From Nepenthes gracilis (Eukaryota; Streptophyta; Magnoliopsida; Caryophyllales; Nepenthaceae): 64,000 nucleotides of DNA. Position 1 is the first letter of the stretch; each line of letters opens with the position of its first letter. The DNA lies in NCBI GenBank assembly GCA_033239525.1, contig BSYO01000019.1, positions 5,709,087 to 5,773,086 of the forward strand, read 5' to 3'. Shown here in pieces: positions 11,915-25,000 of the stretch. The notes under the pieces are model-generated. The model saw only the letters and a list, made by a program, of their open reading frames with translations. It had not been told where the DNA came from and did not search any database. The translations under genes were made by a program, and so were the position numbers.

Positions 11915-12949
11915 AGCACCGAATGCGGGGGCGCCCGCACTCGAGGTACGTCTGAGGGGTGCCGGAGGCGCCGATTTATAAAGGGGTGCTCAAGCACTAG
12001 TTTGTAGTATAAAATCGCACCTTACGCGATTTTAAAGCATTATGAAATTAAACTTTATACAAGAATCACCAAACAAAGAGAAGAGAAAATGATAAAAGAG
12101 GAAAAAATTTAACATCCGATTCAAATCTAATTTGAATTCTATTTTTTACCAAAATTAGGTACGTTATTCTAAAATAAATTTATAGAATGTATTTTATTTG
12201 ATTATTCTTATTTTTCGTTATATCATTTCTTTTAGGTTACTATGTATGTTAAGAAAATTGCATTCAACAATTTTTTAATATCCACTACACCGAATTTTGT
12301 GGCATAACGTTTAAATGAGGGTTCAGATTTTATTCCACTACACCGAATTACGTGTATCCAAATTGAATCCCAACATCTATTAAAGAGTAACTTCTTAAAT
12401 GACACATTCTTAATAGACATTGACACAACATGCCAACCAACATGTGCCCTTTTAATATCGGTCAACAAATTAGACTTCTTTGGCATTTTGTCTCAAACAA
12501 CAAGTCCACCTCAAACAACACCGACTCTTACGGTGTGGCAACCTTTTAACCATTGTCCTTATGATATTAAATTTGATCGGATGGACTCTATAAGTATGAC
12601 CTTTTGACAACATAACCTCTTTAATAACATAACATTTAACATTTATTTTCTTCTAACAATTCAAGCTTCTTCTAATAATCCAAATATCTAACATTCATAT
12701 CTGAATCATACTATTTTGTTACCGGACCAAATAATTTATCATAAATTAACAATAATAAGTTGATAAAATTAAAAAAATAGTTTAAAAGTATACAAAAGAT
12801 ATTATATTAAATCAAATATAACCAAAAAATAAATAAAAATTGCCCAATAACAATTATAGAATAGAGCACATCTGAGCTTTATCGGTCAATAATAAAAAAA
12901 TTATTTCTGTTATTTAAACCCATGATAGACCGAATCACTAATAATTTGT
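11915..12949. other. Intergenic stretch 3' of SEC3
   Basis: Holds a short GC-rich patch with inverted GGGGGCGCCCGC-like sequence (11930-11955), a small inverted repeat around AAAATCGC/GCGATTTT (12010-12035) and AT-rich DNA. The minus-strand 3' UTR and polyadenylation site of SEC3 should lie here, but the site cannot be fixed. An 84-codon minus-strand frame at 12232-12486 matches nothing I recognise. Confidence 0.5.
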
Positions 12950-13060
12950 TCACATGGAGGCCACGAGCTCCCTCATTTCTGCTAGGGATGGTACGGTCTC
13001 TCTGGGGTAGACCTTGGCAGCAAGTCGTGCAAAGGAGTCATACTTGTGAAGAAACTCTTT
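12950..13060 (-). CDS. SEC3: SEC3 last exon with stop
   Basis: Residues 590-625 of the visible peptide and TGA at 12950-12952. Begins [10 protein letters not shown] after acceptor TTTGGCAG and ends LVASM, the expected SEC3 C-terminus. 111 nt, phase 0. Confidence 0.95.
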   Translation of the reverse strand, partial: KEFLHKYDSFARLAAKVYPRETVPSLAEMRELVASM

Positions 13061-16000
13061 CTGCCAAACACCATCACACCTCTTCGTTACATCTTCATAT
13101 AATTATCGTAATTAATTATCATGAGAAATGAGAAAAATAAAAAAAATTATTAAAAATTACAAAATTATATAATAATATATCGATTGATATATATTTATAT
13201 TGAACCTTCAAATACTGATAATTTTAATATTATGATAAAATCATGATATATGATTTTATTAATAATATATCGTAATAATATACAAATATCTATTAATATA
13301 TGTAATATTATTTAAATAATATTTGAAATTTGTGGGAGAGTTTGATATGCAAGAAAAGATATTTTAAGTATGATTTTATATCAACTTTCTGGTTTTTAAA
13401 TCAATTTTTCAAATTGGCATTTATTTTTTTAATAAAAATTTCATTTTACTCTGATTTTTGATCTGGGGATTTTTCAATAAAAATAAAAATATTATGGAAA
13501 ATTTATGAAAGAAATACTAATTTCTATTTTTATTAATTAAATAAAAGTTTATTTTTCAAATTATTTCTCAACTTGTATTTTAATATCAATTTTACAATAC
13601 GAGGCCTATACCATGTTGCCAATATACAATACAATCGGAAAAATTTTTACAATATAAAATCGTATAAATAGAAAATAAGACTAGAATTAGAAAAATACAA
13701 TCTGATAATAAATTTGATAAAAAGAGAAATTCATTTGAGAATAAAAAATAATATACATATTTTCCAAAAATTACAAAAAAAAGGCATTTGTAGGCCATTT
13801 TAGGAAGGAAAGAAGCACACTGACCTTGCATTTGTCCCATAAAGAGGGCAGTAAGTCCTGAGATGTCAAGTTCTTCTGCAATTTCTTGTACATGGCACCT
13901 ATGGACTTGTCAACCTTCAGGAGGGAAAGCCAAAAGTGGTTCAATATTTTTAAAAAGTTAATATTTTAATAATTTAATTTTTTTAAAATTATTAATTATA
14001 TAATTAAAAAAAAAAAATCAAAATTGGGAGTGTTTAATCCTAAAGATCCAATTGCTATCTGCATTGTGTCACAGTCTAAATTTCATTCTTTCATGTGTAA
14101 TCGTTGCCCGTTAATATTGATTGATTATTTATATTTTTGTATATTTAACTAACGACTCATTTACTTTAACATATTTGACAGTGGATTTATCGTACTTACG
14201 TCCCGAGATTGACCCACATACATAAGTATATTCGAGAGTCAATTTGGCTAGTATACAGCCCCCAATGGGACGGACCCACCAGATGATTTTTATAACTATA
14301 AAATTTGGACCGTAATACATTAGAGGGGCCATTATGCACTTTTGGATAGGAACCTCATCAATTTTGCCATTCTCAATGACAGACATATCACTCAACATTG
14401 ATCTAAGGGTATCCCAATAACATTTCTTTAGGCAAAGGAACAAGTTCATTGAGCACATTGAAATGATACTTTAATTGATAGAATTAAATAATGTATGCAT
14501 TATATAATTGTGATCTAATAATAATAAATAATAATAAATAAGGTGACGGTAAATATTACATTATTTAAGTTACATGATTTATGGCTGACCAATATGTTTA
14601 TAAAATGACTCATATAACTCTTACCACATTTAATAAGGCAGAAATAAAAATTTTATTTTACTATTAAGTTATTTTAGTGATATGAATATAAATTTTAAAA
14701 TGAATTATTATATTCCTTTGAAATAAAATAAAAAAAATACCAATATCTCATTAATATATTTTTGGTCATCCATAAATGTTTTAAAATATTTTTTTATTTA
14801 GCTTTATACTAAATTAAATATGATCAAAATCAAATTCAGATTAAATATGAATTATATTTATATAAAAATTTATAACCACTAAGTTGGGCAAAATACGGAC
14901 TAATCAACAAAACCAAAATTATGCCCATTCATAATCTAAATTGAGTTCATTCGCACAATGATATCTTTTACTTTAAAGCATTTTTCTTTAAAAACTTAGA
15001 GCTACATAAAAAAAAATATTTAAAAGTATAAAATATTTAAATTAAAATACATAGAGTAAAATACTAGTTAAGTATATATTCAAATAAAAATGTTTACATA
15101 ACAATTATTAATTATAAAAAAATAATATATTAAAATGACTTTTGAAAAATTATATTTATTTGAAATAAAAATATAGATTTATAAAAAAAATTTATAACAC
15201 AAGTGGATCATTTCGAATTAATTATTTTTTCCTGTGATTATGTCTGATTTAAAAAATTAATTAGGCATATATTTTTTATCGTATTTGTCTATAACAGTGA
15301 TGCATCTTAACTGAATTCTATAAACCTTCGGGCCGGTAGAACCAAATCATTTGATTGACTCACCTTTAACGAGATTTATGACTAATCTTTTAATATATGT
15401 TAAAATATTATTTATTTAGACAATAATCAAAAAATTATTTTATATAAAATTATTAATTATTTTTCTTACTATTTTTATATACCAGACAATAAAAAAATTA
15501 ATTTTCAATTTAATTTTACATATTTTAAATAACCAACAAAATAAAAATATTAATTTTTAATCTTATTATCATATTATTCTATTATCTAAAAATAATTATT
15601 TATTTTATTTTATTTCAAAAGCCAAGCATTAAAGTGTAAACTTTTTTACCACCCTGCCAAAAGAGGAAGAGAACCAACTGTTGCCTTAAGACTAATGCCT
15701 TGTTCAGAATCGAATTTAGAGACTTTTTTATATATATATTTTTAAATATAAATATAAATATAAATATAAATATTAAATATAAATATAAATATAAATATTA
15801 TATTTATATTATTAAGCATAATTTGACTTACCCCAGTTAGGCTAGCCTTCAAGACTTTCCTGAGTTCCATCTTAGACAATCCAACCTGAAATGGGATCTG
15901 AAACCAGCAAAGGAGACGATGGTTAGCCATATAAATAAACCTATTATTTTGATGGCACTGACAAAATAAAATGGCAGCATATACAAAAATAATAATTATA

Positions 16001-19000
16001 TTTATATACCTAATTATATATTTAACTATATTAAAATTATTTAAAATAGATATAAATATAATCTTATTTTAATTTTTACTCTCCCCACGGTAAAAATAGT
16101 AATTTTGATATAATTTAAAACATAGTTAATTGTATAAATAATACTTCTCTCTCTCTATGTATATAGATTACGTGATAAAATTTGGATAATTATTATATTG
16201 TTTATATTATTTTATTTATATGAGAAATAAATATTAATTTTAAGACAGTCTCGCCGCCATGGTGGATGGTGGCTGGCCAGACCGGTGGTGGCCGGCAGTC
16301 CAGAGTCGTCCATTTGATAATATATTTTTTTTTTTTCTCTGGATTCAAATAATAATTAAGCTCATATTTTATAGATAGTTTTTTTAATTTTTTTATGGTA
16401 ATAAATAATTAAAGAATAACTATTACTGTAAAAAATATCCAATCAAACGAGGACATAAGAATTTATTAAAAATTAATAATAAAATAACTTGGAACTAAAT
16501 AGTTGGAGCAAAAACCAGACAAAAAAGAAAAAAAAAAGACCACAATAAGCTTCCCCAATGAGTGTTAAAAAGACCGAAAACCTAATAAATTTAATTAAAA
16601 TCGATAAAATTAAATAAAAAATTTGGATAATCGAACCAAATGGTTTGATTTTAGATGAATATATTAAAAATTTTTTTGGTTTTATTTCAATTACGTGTAC
16701 TCAAATCAATAATATATGGTTATATAATTATAAATATATAAATATATATTATTATTCATCATTGAATAAAACTCATATCATTCATAATTTATTACTAAAT
16801 TATTATTACAAAATATATTTTATATACTAAAATATTATTTAAATATTTTATAATTTAAAATTTTTAATTGTTATATATTTACAATTTAAATAAAAATATT
16901 AATATCAATAACAATTATATCAGATTAAAATAAGAAAATTTTCTACGAATTATAAGTTAACGGGTTAATATCGGCCAATACGGTAACCCATTGCCGTGTT
17001 ATGAGGGCTTGATACCAATATATAAGATATCATTTCATATTTTATTATATGAGACGACTGAATAAATGAGATATTATATCATCAAAAATATCCAAAGCGT
17101 AACTAAAGAATATCACTATATGAAATATAAAGGTTCATAAAACGGAATCTCAAACGAGGCCAAATAATATTTCAAGAGGTCCCGTCCGCTCATAAGTAAG
17201 CTTGAGGACAACGCCAGCGACATCCAAGTGCACAGACACGAAAAGGACCGAGAACCCTAGAAACCCTGCTGAGTCTCAGAATCGTCCGAGAGGTCAAGAA
17301 GAGACTCCGGGCTTTCCCAAAAGATTCTCCAAGAGTAACCTCCTCTTACGAGTCTGCGAACTCACAAGGAGCTCCACCCAAGAACGAGGACTACCCTACA
17401 CTCGGCCAAGGATGCCAGCTAAGCGATTTCGCCGATTCCCAATGAAACCAATAATTTGCCGGCATCTAAGGAGACGCACAGTCAAATCAAAATCGACGCT
17501 AGACCTTGCTTGGATCGACACATCTAAGGCCTTAGCCGCATGCCTTCCCGCGCATGTCAGCAGCATTAATGAGGCCAGTGGGACACTGCACAACTTCTGG
17601 GCCATCCGATGGCTGCCATGCATCTCCTCCCCAACGGCCTGGTCTTCCCTATAAATACCCAGTAAAGTCCCTCTCTAAGGGACCGGATTCTCTTTCCCCA
17701 AAATTTGCTCCAGAAAGAAGGCAAAATGCCCACTTCCTCTCGGCCACTGAATCTCTCTCTTCCCAGCGAAACGGAACAAAAAGAGTGGTAAAGCCTTCCA
17801 GTGAGCGATCCCCCCTAAAAAAGAGATACAAAACAACAGACAAGGAAGGGATTAACCCCAACACTTGTACTTTGTAAAGACTTCAACCTAAATAGTGACA
17901 CATTTTTAAGGTCTTGAGCCTCGTGGTTTTTCCTCCCCATTCAAGAGGAGAAGTCTCAATCTTCCTCTCGTGTCCGACAAACATTTGTGTTGCACGAAAA
18001 CCACGGATTTGGAATATAACATTGGCAAAGTCTGCTGGAACGAAAAATAAAAGCTCGTAGCTTCCCACCCTCCTATGTATAGAACGCCCGAAGATGATTG
18101 ATAAAACATCCACTCGGGAAGAGGAGGACAATCCGGTGGCGAGTGAGTTATTATAATAAAGGACAACCAAACCCTCACCGAGAGAAGGTGGACGAGCAAT
18201 TATTTATAGCCAGCGAGAACCCGCAGGCAACACTCGACGCGGACTCTGGCGAGTTGAGGACTACCTCAACAACAAAAAGTCCATAGCCCCGACGAAGAAA
18301 GGGCTAAAGCTACGGAATGGCCCAAAATGCGAAACAAGTCGGTAGAGGACGAGAAAGGCGCGCCAATGAAGACCCAAGGGGCCGTCCAGGCAAGAAGAGC
18401 CGGCGGATGGTCCTTGGAGGAAGCCCTTGGGCCCACTTGCTCTCACCGACTCCCTCACCAACATCCCGAGGCGAGATCGGGGACGAGGAGTTCCTAAGAT
18501 GGTCAAGGCGTTGAAAAACCTAGAGGAGGCGACCGGTTATTGTCACCACTGCAGGCCGTGGCCATGACACCGATAAGCTCGAGGAGAAAATCGAGCGCTC
18601 GCAATGGAGGCTAAAAATAGCGTGGTTTTTTTAGCCCAGGACGCACCCGGTCGCGCCGCCAAAGGGCAAGGACATAGAATCGGCAAGGCCAGCCCCAAAA
18701 ATATCCAAGGACCAAGAAACGGCAAAGAGGACATTGTTTGATGTAAAAAAAAGAGAAAGAAGAGAGCAAAATTGTAAAATAAAACGTCCTTTCATTACTT
18801 CTCAAGCATTCTCATGCTCCCTTGATGAAACAACTCGCAAAGACGAACAAAAAGAAGGCGGTCCCAGGGCCGGACCCAAAACACAAAGACTACCTGCAAC
18901 CAGCGGAGGCGGACCCGGAGGTCAAGCAACAAAACTTCCAGTGTGACCGAGCAATGAGTGTACGAAAAAAGACACCCGAGGTCAAAACAAAATACAATAA

Positions 19001-22000
19001 TTAAAGGCCCCATTTGCCAGCACATAATGTGTAGGCCGGGCCCAAGGTCAAAACTCAAAAATGGTTGGGAGCGGTCGCAGGCCGTGTCCCAGGTCAAAAC
19101 TAAATATCGATTGCGATTCGGCCCCAGGCCGGGCCCCAGAGTCAAAACTAAACTTCAACCGACAGGTAGAACCCAGGTCAGCAACAAAAACCTGATTCTT
19201 CATGAGCGGTCCCAGAGGCCCGGGCCCCGAGGCCGAAACTATTGACCGAGCGGTCTAAGGTCGGACCCTTGAGTATTAGGTCAAAATTCAAAAACTCGAC
19301 TGTGATCGAGCGGTCCCAGAGGCCGGACCCCTAAGGTCAAAACTTTTTTCGGCGGCCCCAAAAAAGGCCGAGCAACAAGGACAAAGCCAAAGGATTAAAA
19401 GCAAGAAGTCCCTAAAAGAAACACGCCCAAACCCATGAAGTTAAAGGGTCGAGGACCTTAAAGAGGTCACGTACTCAAAGCTAAAGAGTTGGGCGTCGTA
19501 CATCGCGACGCAAAAAAAAAGAGAAAAAAGGGACACTCCCATACAAACAAGACAAAAGAAACGTTCGAAGCTCTGATGCAAAAAGGACAAGTCTTATTCA
19601 TAAAAATGAATTTGTGTACAAGTGTAGCAAAATAAGAAAAGAAACAACGTATCAAGGGAGCGCCCCTCAGCTCCCTCCTTGAGCCTCTTGGGCTCCTGAA
19701 GATCCACTTTGGTCCATGGAATCGGCTCCTCGGGCGTAAGAGGTTCACCACGGGCCCTATCCGAGGAGGTCCGGAAAGGCCTACCGGCAATGCCGTAACG
19801 CTCGTTCCTAGAAAATTACTGGGATAGCCGCGCCACTCGGCGGCACATGCGGATGCCGTGAACTTCTTTATCAATCTGGAGTAAAAATATCCTCAACCTC
19901 TCCTCCGGCAAAGGATCCGATCTGAAGAAGGCCCTGCCAGCAGCCGGAGCTTGGCAGTGTCCTCTAAAGAAGCAATCTCCTCCTTAGCTTGACTAGCTCG
20001 GTGCGCTTAAATAAAACCCCATTTCCGAGCAGGGGATTGGGCGATCACTCCCACCAGTTCACTGAGGCCAGCAATTAGACCCTAGAGCTGCAGCAGAAAA
20101 GCTCATCATGGTACGAACAGCTAAAAGCAAGGCAGGAAAGGAAACAGTGGATTACCTTAGAAATGAGAGGATCGTCCCCTGTGCCACGCTCCCCATGAGT
20201 CTCGGACTCCTGAAGACCGCTCCTAGGCCCCGCAGGCACCACCTTAGACACAGACTCAGTGGCTATAAAGGCACCGGAGAGCCTGCCTCAAAATCAACGT
20301 CCCCAAAAAACTCGGACGACCGCTCGACTTCAACCACAGTAGGGCGCTCGAAAGGATCGAGGGACATGAGCTGTCGACACTTAGGTCCTTGACTTCCACC
20401 ACCTCTCGGACCATCTCAGCCGTCATTCCCCTCTCAGGGTCCACCATGACTCTCCCGCCTCCTATGTTCTCGGAAGAGTGTTCAATCCTGTCCGAGACGT
20501 CACCAGGCAAATCAGCGGGGGCTCCGAGGACGAAATCAAACGTCCGAAATCGAACAAGCCCCGGATGCAGCGAGAGGATTAGCAGTGGAAGTGAAGGCGA
20601 GACCTTCAAATCTCGAGGATCCCGGAAGAGAGACTCCAGTCCTTGGCCTCTTAATTAGAGGAACATCATCGCCATCGTCGTCAAGGGGGGCTAAACGTCC
20701 GGAAGCTCCATGACCTGAACAATGGCTCCCGAGGACTCGACCGGAAGATTAGCAGTGGAAGTGAAGCCGAGGCCTCCAAACCCCGAGGACTCAGGCAAAG
20801 AGCCGGTCCCCGACCTCTCAAGCAGAGGAGCAGCCACGTCATCGTCGCTCGAATCATCGATGTCAAAATCATCATCATCATCACTAGAGGAGGGCTCAGC
20901 GACGGCCGCCGGGGGCTTTGAGCGCTCGGCAGGGAAGTTTCCACCCGGGTGGTCAACGGGACCCCCGATCCTCAGTGTCCCAGCTCTCCTCCTCAGTCCC
21001 TCCTTGGACTTCTCGGAGAAGCTGTGCCAGAAGCCTCAGCCCGCGGTCCCCACTTGGCTTCCTCGAATTTCTCATGGGACAACCAGATGTTGCGCTTGTT
21101 CAGGTGAAAGGTCCACAGGTTGGCCAGCACCAAGTCCGTGCACACCTTCACATTCTCCCTGTCCTCCTTCGAAGGGTCAGAGCTATACTGGCAAGCCACC
21201 TTCCCCCACTTAAAAGGCACGGCCCAGTGCTCGTGGACGCCGAGAAAGAAAAACTTATCCTTCCACCGCTTCGTGGAGTCCGGGTTACCTCCACACATCA
21301 AGAAAAATTCCGGGCGGTGAGTCATTACAATCCAGTCAAGGTTCTGTGTAAAGCGGAACATCACCTTGATCGTAAGAGCATTCAAGAGCTTCTCGTGACA
21401 CCGGAAGAAAACGCACAATGACGGATTGTTTCGCATTTTTTTGAAGCTTGGCGAGAGGCACCCCGAGTGCCCTCATAATGTCGTAGAGCTCCTCCGCGAT
21501 TGGAAACCGTAGCCCGCCTTTGAGGTGGACTTCGTAAACGGTAATGAAGCCATCCTGAGGGTACAATGCCCTATCATGCGACTGTAATCATCATGGTCAG
21601 ACTCGGGGATTTCATCGAGCTTAAATCTCCGTGAGTTTGTCAAGCGTCACCGTGGAGGCAATCTCTCTCACCCCAGGCGCCATGAACGCCGAAAGATGAA
21701 AGTGAAGAAGAAACTCGAACGAAGGACAAACGGAAGGCCTCAACACTCAGAGGAGAAGACAAAAAGCAGGCGCGAAGATAGAAAATCGGAGCAAGGAGGC
21801 GTTTAAATAAGCCATGGAGTGCAAAAGGCGCACTCATTACCCTTGCCACGCGTCGACCGGCCATTCGTTTCAGAAGGATGATGGCCTTTCCTTCCCAAGG
21901 CGCCTGTCAACGCGTCACATCAACTGGATACCGCATTTAATGCTCCCACAGGGAAGCGAAACGACGGCGGCGAAAAGGCCTCCGACCCAGAAGAAGCCCT

Positions 22001-25000
22001 GGAACCGCGCCCCCCATCGAGCTCAACACCGTACTCGCCACAAGGGCGCACGTGCTCGGACAATCATCATAAAGGGCCCGATCCGGAACATAGACTGTCG
22101 TACTCTGACCTACTCAGAAATGTCTGTGTCGAGTCATGAGTGCGCACACGGCCACAATCAAGCAAGAAGTGCCAACTCCTCTAGAAGTCCAGCGACATCA
22201 TGCCAAACGACCGAGAACCTCGGGCCCTTTGGCATGGGGGGCTATGTTGGGCCCCAATATAAAGGCCCATAAAAGCACGGCCCAGAAGAAAAGCCCAAAC
22301 GAGAGGCCAATGGCCCAAAGACCAAGACAACAGCAGAAGCCCAAGAGGTCTCGTCCGCTCATAAGGAAGCTCGAGGACAACGCCAGCGACACCCAAGTGC
22401 ACAGACATGAAAAGGACCGAGAACCCTAGAAGCCCTGCTGAGTCTCAGAATAGCCCGAGAGGTCAAGAAGAGACTCCAGGGCTTTCCCCAGAAGATCCTC
22501 CAAGAGCAGCCTCCTCTTACGAGTCCGCGAACTCACAAGGAGCTCCACCCAAGAACGATGACTACCCTATGCTCGGCCAAGGATGTCAGCTAAGCTATTT
22601 CGCCGATTCCCAAGGAAAAACAAATCTCCATCTAAACGAGCACTTTGGTCAAATCAAGACTGACGCCTAGACCCTACTTGACTGACACACCTAGGCCTAC
22701 CAGCGGCGCTAGCTGCATGCCTTCCCGCGCACGTTAGGAGCATTAATGAGGTCAGTGGGACACTGCACAGCTTCTAGACCATCCGATGGCTGCCACTCGT
22801 CTCTTCCCCAACGGCCTGGTCTTCTCTATAAATACCCAGTAAAGTCCCTCTCTAAGGGACCGGATTCTCTTTCCCCAAAATTTGCTCCAGAAAGAAGGCA
22901 AAAGGCCCACTTCCTCTCGGCCACTGAATCTCTTTCTTCCCAGCGAAACGGAACAAAAAAGAGTGGTAAAGCCTTCCAGTGAGCGATCCCCCCTAAAAAA
23001 GAGATACAAAACAACAGACAAGAAAGGGATTAACCCCAACACTTATACTTTGTAAAGACTTCAACCTAAATAGTGAAGCATTTTTAAGGCCCTAAGCCTC
23101 GTGATTTTTCCTTCCCATTCAAGAGGAGGTTTCCCACGTAAAAGATCCGGTCTCAATCTTCCTCTTGTGTCCGACACCTCACACATTTGTGTTGCCTGAA
23201 AACCACGGATCCGACTGGACCCCGCGGATCCAGAATGCAACACTATAACATCATTCAATAAGGTTATAAATTATAACATTTGTAAATATTTAGAAATTAC
23301 ATACATGAAAAGTAAAAATATAGACCTAAGAAAATATAATATAACATAATAAAAAATTATTTAAAATTACTTATATTCTCTGAAAATATTTTAATAAAAT
23401 ATGTAGAGTGGTGAAAATAAATTTATATAGTCAATCCTACAGATTAGAATATAAAATTTTATTATTGTCATAGAATGACAGAACAAAAATAGTAGCAGTT
23501 ATCACAGACATACCTCTTCCGGGGAAATTGTTTGCAGTGAATCCTCGATTCTTCTCGCAAATTGGAAAAGCCGTTCAAATTGCTACCAAGTATGAGAAAA
23601 AAACCACTGGACAATATTACATTTGCCAGCACATACGCTTACCAGCCGGGGAGCGCAGTAGGATCTTGCTCCTCCATTCTAGACGACCGGATTGTGCCCT
23701 CGGTCAAATCCGACAGTCCGAATTTGTTGCAATTTTTTTAAAAAAATTTGTAACGTAAATAAATTCAGACGGTCAGATTCAACCGATGGTACAATCCGAC
23801 CCTCCAAAATGGAGCAGTATCCTACTTCATCCGTACACGAAGTAGGATCCACGGACTCCCTATGCTTACGATCTTGAGAAAAAAACTCAACCGATGAATT
23901 ATGTATTTTTTTTAGTGAGAGTTTTATGTAACGAGTTGGCCCACTATTCATCATAATTAATAATCAAAAAAAAAAAAAAAAACAGAGAAAAAATGCATGT
24001 ATGAAGGCTGGCATACTCACATAATATATGATGAGGCTGATGTGCCGCAGGCAGGCTTGGTGATACGCTTCACTGGCCTGGTGATAGAACTTGGCTAGCG
24101 TGGGCACGGCATTTGCTATGTCATACAAACTGCATGTACATCGATGCTTAGAATCAGCTGATCAAATTTGAACTTTTTACTGTGAACATTTTGCCGTGTA
24201 ATACAAACTGCGAGTCCGCAGTTGCCTGGGGTTGGCTAATCAAATTGAAATTATTGACGATGAACATTTTGGTTAGGCGAGCGTTGCTCATGCTATAAGT
24301 TTACTGTAATTTTACTGAAAATAAAATACGGCACAAATTATCTGGGCTTATTCAAAAAATAACTAAATAAATGTCGCGTCATATTCTTTCATATAGTAAA
24401 TTTATAATGAGACTAGTTTTTTTTTTTTTCTGGCTGACGTTGATTATATTAATTTGAGTACCTGTTCTGAAATGCGGCATAGTTCTCCAAAAGAAAAATG
24501 TCTGCATACTTTGGGTCGATTTGTGCCGTTTTCTCCAGAGTTGCAAACATTATGCTAACCTGTTAGACAACAGTTCACCGATAAGTTCGAATGCTTTGGA
24601 GTCTTCTCATATTATCAAAGACTAAAATTTCACTCTAACGATCTAAATGGCAAATATTATAAGATTTGTTTAGCATATGTTGAATTGCTACTATAGTTCT
24701 AGCCGTGCAAGTTATCAAGATAAAATTATCACTATATGAAGTATAAGGGAGGATTAAAAATATAAAAAACTCTCGAAGGTTTGGTGTTTTTAATGAGCCC
24801 TGAAGATCTAGGCCACCTTTTGAAGGAATCAAGTAGTAGTCAATAATTAAAATTTTCAACCAAAGTAGTTCAGAAAAGGGAAAAAGATGGAGGTAATAGT
24901 CCTCCACTCAAACGAATGTCACGGGACTTCAAGCAGGAGCTCTTGCTCCAGTCACGCGGACATTAAGTACCGAGATAAAATCTTACTCAAGCAACCTTTG

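Larger units (their letters stand above)
17121..23242 (+). mobile_element. Tat/Retand-type gypsy element with no recognisable pol (D), inside a SEC3 intron
   Basis: Perfect duplications CTATA (17116-17120 and 23243-23247), two LTRs, a PBS, a PPT, a gag remnant, a GC-rich minisatellite and an antisense ORF remnant next to the 3' LTR. The internal region is 4.2 kb and no protease, RT, RNase H or integrase was found, so it is a deletion derivative or non-autonomous form. The LTR parts that align look about 97% identical by eye, younger than element A. It is inserted antisense to SEC3 in the intron between exons 23514-23582 and 15832-15897 and is GC-rich against its surroundings. Confidence 0.9.

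Noticed and set aside
12282..12348. Two direct CACTACACCGAATT motifs 52 bp apart, resembling CACTA transposon ends
   Set aside because: They are in the same orientation, with no matching inverted end or 3-bp duplication seen nearby.
12232..12486. 84-codon minus-strand frame 3' of SEC3
   Set aside because: Not recognised, low complexity and no gene context.
14129..14458. 109-codon minus-strand frame in a SEC3 intron
   Set aside because: No motif recognised, not part of SEC3, and no splice sites that would include it; chance is the simplest reading.
17202..17877. Several plus and minus frames within the D LTRs (17202-17877, 22407-23042)
   Set aside because: They lie inside LTRs, occur on both strands because the LTR is GC-rich, and match no protein.
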